From NCBI GenBank assembly GCA_963576725.1, contig OY755237.1:59511873-59575872 (forward strand): a stretch of DNA of 64,000 nucleotides, read 5' to 3'. The notes under the pieces are model-generated. The model was not told the origin of the DNA. It was given only the letters and a program-made list of their open reading frames with translations, and did not search any database. A program made the translations under genes and the position numbers. The stretch comes from Azorinus chamasolen (Eukaryota > Mollusca > Bivalvia > Cardiida > Solecurtidae). Positions 36,401 through 48,400 of this stretch are shown in pieces; positions within the stretch are counted from its first letter, which is position 1; each line of letters begins with the position of its first letter.

Positions 36401-39400
36401 TGTTACAAGTTAAATTGGAAATAAAGTCACAATAAAAGCAAAATTGAATTATATTAACTGTCTCAAAACCTGATTGATAGACATCTTATTATGTATTTGC
36501 ATACAGAGAAGATCAATATTAGACAGTTCCTGTTGGAGCTGTCTGATCGGGGTCTGCTCTGTTTTCTTATGGAATTATATAAATCTGATTCTACAATTTT
36601 TGCCATGACCAAAAACACGTGTTCATATACCATTATAAAAATCCATCTTATATCAACCCATTCCCTCATAGGCTATTTTAGATCTCTTTGAATAAATCTA
36701 CCGAAAAGAAGCATTTACTTGAGAAAAGGAAAATTTTAGAATTTTGAAACCACAGTGAAATGCTCTGTTTATCACAATGGTTTCAAAAAGTGACTTTTGC
36801 AGGGGCATTAAAAGATGTCAATATGAAGGAATAAGTTAATGTGTTAACACATCATTGCAAGGCAGGGATCACCCTGGACCTCTCAGACTGGGAGAAGTTT
36901 ACTGGGGTTCAGGGAGAAATACTGGGCCTGATTTCTGATCTCCCTTTATGTTCTATGCATTTGAAATTCTCCCTTAACTAAAAAAGGGAGATGTGAGCAG
37001 GTTTTCCCCTAAACCCCACTCTTGCATGAACCTTGCATACCTTGTTACTTCATTTGTTAGATAAATAGACATATCATCACTAGTGTTTACTCTACTTAAG
37101 CATAGCAAAAGTGTATTTCAACCCTTTAACTCATAATTACACCTTTTTGTCACTTTTTTTGGAACCATTGTGATAAATAGAGCATTTGGAGCCATCTGAT
37201 CAAGGTCTTGACACAATATAAACCTGATTTTACAGTTTTTGTCAAAGCAAACATTTCCCTTGAAAATTTTGTATTATAAAAATTCAGCTAATAAATACTC
37301 ATGAATCATTGGTGGGCAAAAGTCCGGGTGGCTAATGTCCGTTTATCTGCTGGACCTGTTGGGATTTGAAAATTTCTAGAGCCTTGCTCATGATATTATT
37401 ATTTCTTACATGAATATTGAACAGATAAAGGGTTAAGATTTAGCATACTACAGGGTAATCAATGATGTCAATTGAAGACAAAAACTAAGTGAGGTACTAC
37501 GTACCTCTGTGACACTAGTGATCAAAAATGTTTGACACTCATGTGTATTTAAAAATTGGAAGAAAACAGTACAAAAGAATGTCTTTAAAACATACATTTA
37601 ACCCTTTACTCCATAAATATGCTTTCTATGCCACTGCAAACAGAGTAGACCTAGATCATAAAGGAGCCGTCTGATCAGGGTCTGCTCTGTTTGCTTATGA
37701 CATAATATAGATCTGATTCTACACTTGTTTAAACACTTGTGTGTTCATGTGTTACTTTAAAAATACAGCTAATTAATATGCATGATGTCATTACTTCTTA
37801 CATGAATATTCATGGAGTAAAGGGTTAATGACTTTAAAACTTGATTGTTTTGAAAGCAAGTGACTACTTGATTGAGAAGAGAAATAATGTACAATGTTCC
37901 TATAGGAACTTTCTACACAATGTTCATTTTGTATACCACAAGACCTCTGTTTGGTGTTGGTTTTCTTTGCATTAAAAATTGGTGTTCACTATACTTTCTG
38001 CTGCACTCTCATCAGCAGGCTAAAACACGAACTGAACCTATAGTTTTGTACTTTTTATGGTAGATTGAGGTAGAGGAGAAGGAGGACGCGAAGCCAGAGG
38101 AGCCCGTGGTGAAGCAGCCCTTCCAACAACTCTTTATCTCCTGTCCCGACGGCCTCAACGTCAAATACTTGCTGGAGAGCCACATCGGCATGCACCCTCT
38201 CGCTGAGGATGACCGCAGACTGCTTGTTAGACAGAGTTACCCATTCAAGACAAACGGGCAGCAGGAGTGTGAAGGTGCCAGAAAGAAGTATGCACTATCT
38301 GAGGTGTCAAGGGTGATCACCTCTGAGGGCACTGTCATCAAAAATATGATGGACGGCTCAGTAGAGGTAAGCCTCTTCTATGCTAGATCTGACTCACATA
38401 GATAAGAGGCAAGCAGATCTCCCCAAATGTATCAGAATCTTATAACTGAGTATTTTCCTTCATGGTAACATCTGTTCACACCTTTGCAGAGTAGACCAAG
38501 ATCAATTGTGTCCAGTGGGAGTCGTCTGATCAGGATCTGCTCTGTTTGCTTATGTATTGACATAGATCTGACCTTACAGTTTTTCTCTCAGCTCCTCTTG
38601 GTTGATGGAGCTGTGAGGGTACATACTGGTCACAGGGTTAGGAACCTCCTGTAGTTTTACTATATTTCCATCATGTTTCCCTCTCAGGTCCTCTTGGTTG
38701 ATTTAGCTGTGAGGGTACATACTGGTCACAGGGTTAGGGACCTCCTGTAGTTTTACTATATTTCCATCATGTTTCCCTCTCAGGTCCTCTTGGTTGATGG
38801 AGCTGTGAGGGTACATACTGGTCACAGGGTTAGGGACCTCCTATAGTTTTACTATATTTCCATCATGTTTCCCTCTCAGCTCCTTTTGGTTGATGGGGCT
38901 GTGAGGGTACATACTGGTCACAGGGTTAGGGACCTCCTGTAGTTTTACTATATTTCCATCATGTTTCCCTCTCAGCTCCTCTTGGTTGATGTAGCTGTGA
39001 GGGTACATACTGGTCACATGGTTAGGGACCTACTGTAGTTTTACTATATTTCCCTCATGATTCCATATCATGTCCTCTTGGTTGATGGGGCTGTGAGTGT
39101 ACATACTGGTTAGTGGGACCTATTGTAGTTTTACTATATTTCCCTCATGATTCCCTATCATGTCCTCTTGGCTGATGGGGCTTTGAGTGTACATACTGGT
39201 TAGTGGGACCTATTGTAGTTTTACTATATTTCCATCATGTTTCCCTCTCATGTCCTCTTGGCTGATGGGGCTGTGAGTGTACATACTGGTCACAGGGACC
39301 TACTGTAGTTTTACTATATTTCCATCATGTTTCCCTCTCATGTCCTCTTGGCTGATGGGGCTTTGAGTGTACACACTAGTCACAGGGACCTATTGTAGTT

Positions 39401-42400
39401 TTACTATATTTCCCTCATGATTCCCTATCATGTCCTCTTGGCTGATGGGGCTGTGAGTGTACATACTGGTCACATGGTTAGGGACCTACTGTAGTTTTAC
39501 TATATTTCCCTCATGTTTCCCTCTCATGTCCTCTTGGCCGATGGGGCTGTGAGTGTACATACTGGTTAGTGGGACCTCCTGTAGTTTTACTATATTTCCC
39601 TCATGTTTCCCTCTCATGTCCTCTTGGTTGATGGGGCTGTGAGTGTACACACTAGTCACAGGGACCTACTGTAGTTTTACTATATTTCCCTCATGGTTCC
39701 ATATCATGTCCTCTTGGCTGATGGGGCTGTGAGTGTACATACTGGTTAGTGGGACCTATTGTAGTTTTACTATATTTCCCTCATGTTTCCCTCTCATGTC
39801 CTCTTGGCTGATGGGGCTGTGAGTGTACACACTAGTCACAGGGACCTACTGTAGATTTACTATACAGTAAAACCTCTCTATAATGGTCACTACATTACAT
39901 CAAGCATTTTGTGTTAAAGACAGATGGCTGCTTAAAACAAGGTGAAAGTAAAACAGAATGCTCCTATTTTACTTTCACCTTGCTTTAAGCAGCCACCTGC
40001 CTTAAATATAAACTAATTAACATAATTTAGTAGCCGTTATAGAGAAGTGTTACTGTATTTCCCTCATGTTTCCCTATCATGTCCTCATGGCTGATGGGGA
40101 TGTGAGTGTACATACTGGTCACAGGGTCAGGGACCTACTGTAGTTTTAATAAATTTCCATCATATTTCCCTCTCAGGTCCTCTTAGCTGATGGGGCTGTG
40201 AGTGTACCTACTGGTCATAGGGTCAGGTACCTACAGTAGTTTTACTATGTTTCCCTCATGTTTACCCCTCAGGTCCTCTATTCTGACCAGCTGTGAGTGT
40301 ACATACTGGCTGCTGGAACCTACTGTAGTTTTACTATACTTCCCTGTCGGGTTCTCTATGCTGATGGGACTGTGAGTGTACATACTGGCTGCTGGGACCT
40401 ACAGTAGTTTTACTATGCTTCCCTGTCAGGTTCTCTATGCTGATGGGACTGTGAGTGTACATACTGGTTGCTGGGATCTACTGTAGTTTTACTATGCTTT
40501 CCTCATGTTTTCCTCTCAGGTCCTCTATGCTGATGGGGCTGTGAGTGTACATACTGGTCACTGGGATCTTCCTCGCAGTCGAGAGAGCTCCCCACAGCGA
40601 CAGAACAGTGCCAAGAGCCAGGACAAGCCAGACACACCCACAAAGGACAAAAAAGGTGGGGGTATGTACTTGCCATCCTACAAGAATATTTTAAGCAAAG
40701 GCATCTCTGACCCTTTAAATGCAGGACACACATGAACTGCCATTTGCAAACTGTAGACCCAGATCAGGGGCCCTCTTTTTCTTAAAAAAATGTTGTCTGC
40801 TTCAATTCTCTGAGTAGTGCATTTAACCCTTTTTTTAATGAATACTCATGTAAGAGATGATGATTTTATGAATATTTATTAGCTTAATCTTAATACAGTA
40901 AAACCTCTCTATAACGGCCACTTAATTACATCAAGTATTTTGTGTTAAAGGCAGGTGGCTGCTTATAGGAGCGTTCTGTTTTACTTTCACCTTGCTTTAA
41001 GCAGCCACCTGCCCATAAATACCAACTAATTAACATATTTTAGTGGTAGTTATAGAGAGGTTTTACTGTAGTCACACTATATACAAGGAAATGTTTACCA
41101 TTGCAGTAAATGGAGAGTTAGATCTATATTATTCTAACCCTTTCCCTGTTTAATATTCATATCATCTCTGAGGGGAGCTTTCTGCATGACTTTCCCCCTG
41201 CATTAAGCTGCCAACTGTCTCCAAGACTGATACACATGTATTTATATTAACCCTTCGCTTGGTATTCACGTCAATACACCTACCTGTAAATAGTGAAGAC
41301 CCAGATGAGACAGCTCCCGCAGGAGCTGTCTCATCAGGGTCTGTACTATTTACAAGTTGATTGTGCAACCAGTGCACTCCATTGCAGTGATTTCACAGCG
41401 AAATACTCGTACACAGTGAAGATATAAGTAATTATACAATAGGGCATAGGTAAAGACGGAGAAATGTATTTTAAAATTCAGTAAGAGAAGGGTTAATTGT
41501 AACATCCAGTTTAGAGAGGTTTTAATGTACTGAGCTACTTAGTCTATCATCAACATCCAAACTGTTTGCACAGGTTATGACATGTTTGCCTTTAGTGTGG
41601 AAAGAGAGTTGATTAGGACCTTCAACTGTCACAAGATTCATGCATTTATTTTACAGCTAGCACTGATCGTAGCAAGAAGGGCAGTAAACAACAAGCTGAG
41701 GTTGTCACAGAGACACCAGACGAGGATGACAAAAAGAGTACATGGACTATGACCTTCCCATCAGGGGAGAGAACTCGGTTTGCAGATGGCACTATGGAGG
41801 AACTGAAGCCAGTCATGATATGTCTCGCCTCTGACCCAGAAACTAGCCAGGTGAGGGAACCTTATTGCATTATGTATGAAAGCAACATCGAACAGTTAGA
41901 AATTATTTCAGATTAAGTTTTTGGACAAGGATCAGGCCAACTTTATATGACATTAGAAATTGTTCTTTGCCTAAACATTAGTATTGTCTATTATCCCCTC
42001 TCCCCCCCCCCCCCCCCCCCCCCCAGATCGGGGATCAGATCGGGGGGGGGTATTGTTTTTTGCACTGTCTGTTTGTTTGTCACCACCATTGGTCATAACT
42101 TTAATTTTACTTTTGAGCCAGTTCAGATAGTTCAAATAGAGACCTGATATTTGACATGGATATGTACCTCCTAAAGCTGCACATTTTGAGGGGTGACATG
42201 TCTTTGACTTTAACATTGGCAACAACTTTTGAACCAGTAGAGATAGAGACTTGATATTTGTCATGCATGTGTATCTCATGAAGCTGCACAATTTTGAAGG
42301 GTTACATGTCAAGGCCAATGTCATCCTTCAGGGTCATAGGTCATTTCGGGGGCATAGTGTTTCACAAACACATCTGGTTTTATCATGTTTTTTTCATTTA

Positions 42401-45400
42401 ACTCTTTATCTGATACAGACGTTTTTTCAAGACATTTGCAAGCAGTGTAGACCTAGTTCAGATAGCTCCTGTTGGAGGCATCTGACCAAGGTCTGCTCTG
42501 TTTACTTATAGATCTGATTATATTGTTTCTGTGAAAGGCAAAAGTTCGTGTTTTCATATACCATTATAAAATATCAGCTAATAAATATTAAAGATGTCTT
42601 TATTTCTTACATGAATATTCATGAGGAAAAGAGTTGAATTTCTTTTATATGATTGTCTTACTTTTTAGTATCAATGAAGTCATTATTGTGTATGAATATT
42701 AAGTCATCTGATCAGGATCTGCTCTGTTTGCCTAATAAATTATTATAGACCAGACTCTACAGTTTTTACCAGTACCAAAACAATCATGTGTAAAATTACA
42801 TAAAATTTCAGCTAATGCATGATGTCATTATTTCTCATTCATTCTTTCTTGAAAACTAGCTTCACACATATTGTACATTTTTTCACCATGACCAAACTTA
42901 CTCCTATAGACATTGGACATAGTTGTTTCTATTTCAAATCCTACTAGATTTCATCCATATGCATTCTCTTCTGAATGTGTGCAGTACTTGACTTTGTGTT
43001 GTCACTTTTGATTCAGTTTGTTTTCTTGTATACTGCAGTCCATGGCAACAAGAGATGACCACGTTATGACAATCAGTTACCCTGATGGCACCACTATAGT
43101 GGAGCATGCTGATGGCACAAGAATCACAACGTATTACAGAGAGTCCCAGATACCTCTTAATGAGTCAGAGGAAGATGGTTAATATCAAGCCCTTTAACCC
43201 TTTCTACACCTTTGCAAACAGAGTAGACCCAGATCAGGTGGCTTCTGTACGAGCCATCTGATCAGGGTCTGCTCTGTTTGGTTAAATAGTATAGAAATGA
43301 TATAATACAGGTATGATTCTACAGTTTCTGCCATGGCCAAAAATCCTGTGTTCATATGTCAGAATAACAATTAATCTAAATTTTTATTCTTGAGGTCATT
43401 ATTTCTTACATGAATTTTCATGGAGTAAAGGGTTAATGTGTATTATAAGTGGTTTCCAAAATACCTGTAAACAATTTTAAAATAGATGCAGGAACTTTAT
43501 GCATACTTTTCTTCCTTCATTATGCAACCACCTGCTTTTAAAGACATGTATGTTGTTTAATAAAGAGGCCACTTTAGAGGGGTTTACAGTATTGAGTTTC
43601 TTTTAAATTTTAAGAGATTTTGAATTTCACCAGAACAATCCTTGTTTCAAAGATTCTTTTCTGAACTTCTATTTGAATTTTTGTGATTCTGTGACAGTTT
43701 GAATATGTGTTGTCTCTTTCTTGTAGAAAAAGAGTTTGATGTACAGATGAACAAGTTTGTGAAGGTTGAGTGCCCGTCCTATGCCACAGTGGAATTCAAC
43801 TGTATGACTAGTGAAAACCTCACCATATTTGGTAATGGCACCACAGTTAATATTTTCCCAGATGGATACTACATGATGCATCATTATGATGGGGGTCGTC
43901 TGGAAATAGACACGGAGGGCATAGTGACATACTTCCCTCGACCAATGAAAAATGTGGAGCAGTTGCTGCCAGAGCGGGAAATACGCTACCTGTTCTGTCA
44001 TAATGCTGATGTTGTTGTGGAAACAGTTGACAGTGATGGAAATGTATTTAATGTAAAAAATAATGGAGACTATAATGTGATTCCAGCTAACGCTGATGAT
44101 GTGTCAGATATTAGCAGTGAGGATCAGATGAGGAGTGAGAGAAAGATAACGATGTACAAAGAGCACTCTCCTAGGTTCTTTATAGTGCATGCCGATGGTA
44201 GTGGTACAGAGCTTGTGAGATACCAGGATATAGCAGAGTACCTGACAGCTGCTGAGCAGAGCCCAGCCACTGCAGTACTGCGTGATGAACTTCCAGATTT
44301 CCCCGGAGTGCTAGGAATAACAATATTAAAACCATATCTTGGAGGTCCATCTGATCGCTGGCTTAAGAAATACGACCAAGAGTCGATCATTCCTCCTGGA
44401 ATACGATGCAGAGATCTTACCACTCTGCCTCCAAAGGAATTCAAATCCCAAGGCCCGAAGTTTGGCACCAATGTAGGCCAGGGGCTGTCAGTGGGTGGAG
44501 CTGTGAAGCCCCAGATTAGGGTTCCAATACTGAAGTGTCCATCTGTGCTTGAGCTTCGTCAGTTTATACAGTACAAGCCTATGACAGATTCACTCAAATC
44601 CCTGTAAGTAGTATCAGTGTATTACTCAACACTTTATTCCATGAATATTCATGTCAGAATTAACAATGCCATGATTATTATTTAGATTTATTTTAAAATG
44701 GCATAATTATGGACACACGAAGTTTTGGCCTTGGCAAAAACTGTAGTCATATTCGTAAGTACTAGAGTATAGTCATATCATATCGTAAGCAAACAGAACT
44801 GACCCTGATCAGATGGCTCCTACAGGAGCCATCTGATCTGGGTCTACTCTATTTGCAAAGACGTAGAAAGGTCTATTTATGGAGTAAAGGGTTAAGCAAA
44901 CAGAGCAGGCCCTGATCAGACAGCTTCTACAGGAGATGTCTGACCTTTGTCTACTCTGTTTGCAAAGGCGTAAAATAGTAGTAAAGGATTAAAAATAGAT
45001 ATTGACGAGTAGACTATTATATGTATGAAATAATTACTGTCACGCTCACTTGTGACAGGATGAATAATTATTATGACTGTAGGTTAACCCGTTACTTGAT
45101 GAATATTCAACTAAAAAACATGACATCATGAATATTTATTAGCTGAATTTTTATAATAGTACATGTGTATGAATACAGGAATTGTTGGCCTTGGCAGAAA
45201 GTGTAGAATCAGATCAATATATTTATATAAGCAAACAGAGTAGTTCCCTATCAGACATCTCCTTCTTGAACTGTCTGATTTTGTTCTACTCTTTTAGCAA
45301 AGGTGTTAATAAAGGTGTTTGCATCAGATACAGGGTTAGTCATTATCCCACTTTACTCCGTGAATATTCATGTAAGAAATGATGACACCATGAATATTAA

Positions 45401-48400
45401 TTAGATTGATTTTCAAAATGGCACATTAACACATGAAATTTTTGCCATCTGATCTGGGTGTACTCTATTTGCAAGGGTGTAGAAAGATATATTTATAGAG
45501 TAAAGGGTTTTAAAATAATGATGTCTATATTTTGATTGATAAATTTTGACTTTGTCTGATTTGATTTAACCTTTAGAACCTTTCCTTCATATAAACACCT
45601 TTTAACACATTAGGGTCTGCTCAGTTTGCTTATGAAATAATATTGATCTGATTGCACAGTTTCTGTCATTGCCAAAATATTCTGTGTCCATATGCCATTA
45701 TAAAAAATAATTTAATCAATATTAATGATACCATTATATCCTACATGAATATTCATGGACTTAAGGGTTAATGAACTAACCTGTACTCTTATATACAAGT
45801 GAATATGTTATCACTTCTAGTTATTCTGTTGCATATTTTTCATTTAACCCTTTCCCTGTTGTATATTCATGTAAGAAAAAATGACGTCATGAATATTGAT
45901 TAGATTAATTTTTTATACTGGCATATGAACACAGGACATTTTGGCTCAGGCAGAAGCTGTAGAATCAGATCTATAATACACCATAAGCAAACAGAGCAGA
46001 CCCTGATCAGACGGCTCCTATAGGAGCCGTCTGATCTGAGTCTACTCTGTTTGCAGATATGTCAAAATGCGCTTAAATAAGGGAAAGGGTTAAAACTGCT
46101 TTTGTTCATAATGCCATTATAAAATTTAGCTAATTAATATTCATGATATCATTATTATTACATGAATATTCATTGGGTAAAGAGTTTAAAAAAAAAACCT
46201 GAATTAAACTTTTTTGGAGTGATAGTTGTTGGAAGGTTTTACTATACTTGTGTTGCTTGGGTGTTTGCAGCATGCAGCGAGGTCTGCGTGAGTACGCTGA
46301 GTACGTGAAGTCTAGGAATGAGATGCAGGAGTACATGCAGGTAGTTGACCCACGCACTGAGGAGGAAAAGATCAATGCTGCCGACCTGCAGTCCCTGGCA
46401 CAGGCCAACAATGAGCTGATTGACTATGAGAAAGGTACTGTTTTGTTTTACGTAAATTCACACTTTCTTACAAACATATTATGACTATGCCATGAAGGGC
46501 TGTTAGAATTTTTGTTATACTTTGCCTTTGTTTTGTAAACCTAACTGAATATGGAACTCTTTGCAAAACTTTTAACCCTTTCCTTCATATAAACACCTTT
46601 TCACACGTTTTCAAACAGAGTTGACCCAGATCAGACAACTCCTGTAGGAGCTGTCTGATCAGGGTCTACTCTGTTTGCTTATGACATGATATAGATCTGA
46701 TTCTACAGTTTTTGTCAAAACTAACTATTCCCTTGAAAAGTTTACAGTAACAACTCGGCTAATAAATATTTATATGGTCCTTATTTCTGACATGAATATT
46801 GAACAGGGAAAGGGTTGAATAGAGGTACAGAGAATCTGTTGAAACCCTTTACTTCATGAAAAGTCATACTGTAGAATCAGACCTATATTATTTCATAAGT
46901 CAATAGAGAAGACCCTGATCAGAAGGCTCCTACCAGAGCTATCTGATCTAGGTCAGCTCTATTGCAAAGGCTTAAAAAATACTTGTTTTATGCTGTGAAG
47001 AGTTAAGACAGTAATTTTATAGTTATTATTTTGAAATTCTTGTCCATTGTTAGCTGATGTAAAGAACATGTATGAGAAGGCTTTGACCCCTCCAGAGCCA
47101 ACCCCTCCCCCAACCCCGCAGTCCCGCCGTACCAAAGCGGACTGGGACAGAGATGAAAGGGAGCTGGTAGAGGAAAAGGAGGGTCTTGAGACTCTCAAGA
47201 CCAAGAAAATACCCAAATACTTTGACAGTGAATTTGGGAAAGCTTTCCTTTTAACACAGGTAACAGAAATTAAATTCTACTCATAGCCTGCTTAGTAATT
47301 ATTAATCTGTAAAATTGTGGTCATCTTAAGTTCTAAATGTAGATCTTTTTCCCTGTTTCTTTTCTATAGATCTCATTGAGAATGTCAGCTAATCTTGACT
47401 TCATTAGTTACAAAAGACCACCAAATAATTCTCAAAACAACATACACTGGGCATGTTTAATGTCTGTAATATCTATATGGACCAAAAATGCTGTAAAAGA
47501 TTGCTTGTTTTTAATCCCTTATCTCATAGAGATGCCTTTTAACACATTAACTAACAGAATATACCCAGATCAGATGGCTTCTGTAGGAGCAGTCAGATAA
47601 AAGTCTGTTCTGTTTGCTTATAGAATTATATAGATCTGATACTACTATTTCTGCCATTGCCAAAATTTCCTATATTCATATTCTTTTATAATCAAACATC
47701 TAGTTTATATGTATACAGTCATTATTTCTGACATTGATATTCATGGAGCAAAGTTTTAATCCTTTCCCTGTTTAATATTCAAGTCAGAAATAATGAAATA
47801 ATATTTATATAAGTATGTATTACCTGAATTTTTACATGGTACCCAGGATGTCTGGTACTAGTAGAAACTTTATAGTCAGATCTATTATAGTTTCATAACC
47901 AAACAGAGCAGACCCGGATAAAACGGCTCCTATATGAGCCATCTGATCTGGGTCTACTCTCTTTGTAAATGCATGAAAAGGTGTTTATATGAAGAAAAGA
48001 ATGAATGTGTATAAACAGAGTTAATCTCTTGATGGACCAATACAAAATGGATGTGTCTTATACACTACTTTACAATTTTTCATGAATCATGACTTGATTT
48101 TATCTCTTCAACAGGCTAGGGATATCAATGAGACAGTAGCTCTTCTGTCTGATGACCCACGTCGTGATGGTACAGAGGCCGTAAGACGTGATCTAACAGA
48201 TAGTACACAGTCCCAGCCCCGCAGTGCCGGCATGCCTGCACGGTGTAAGTATATCACTGTTTTCTGTATTACCAGTTACATTCTCTCTTACTCTCTGAAT
48301 AGTGAATCTTCAAAGTGAAATGGTCCATTATTTTAATGCCCCCGCCTTTAGGCCACGGGAGCATTAAGTTTTACCCTTGTCCATCCCGTATGTTCGTACG

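Noticed and set aside
38592..40500. Reading the exon-16-like units as tandemly duplicated true exons
   Set aside because: Many units have lost the AG (CATG instead of CAGG), and read-through meets a TAG in nearly every unit. Only the last copy continues into exon 16.
41971..42324. 117-codon minus-strand frame
   Set aside because: It runs through a repeat element and its glycine tract is simply the antisense of a C/G homopolymer run.
44124..44471. 115-codon minus-strand frame
   Set aside because: It is the antisense shadow of exon 19, which has strong coding evidence on the plus strand.
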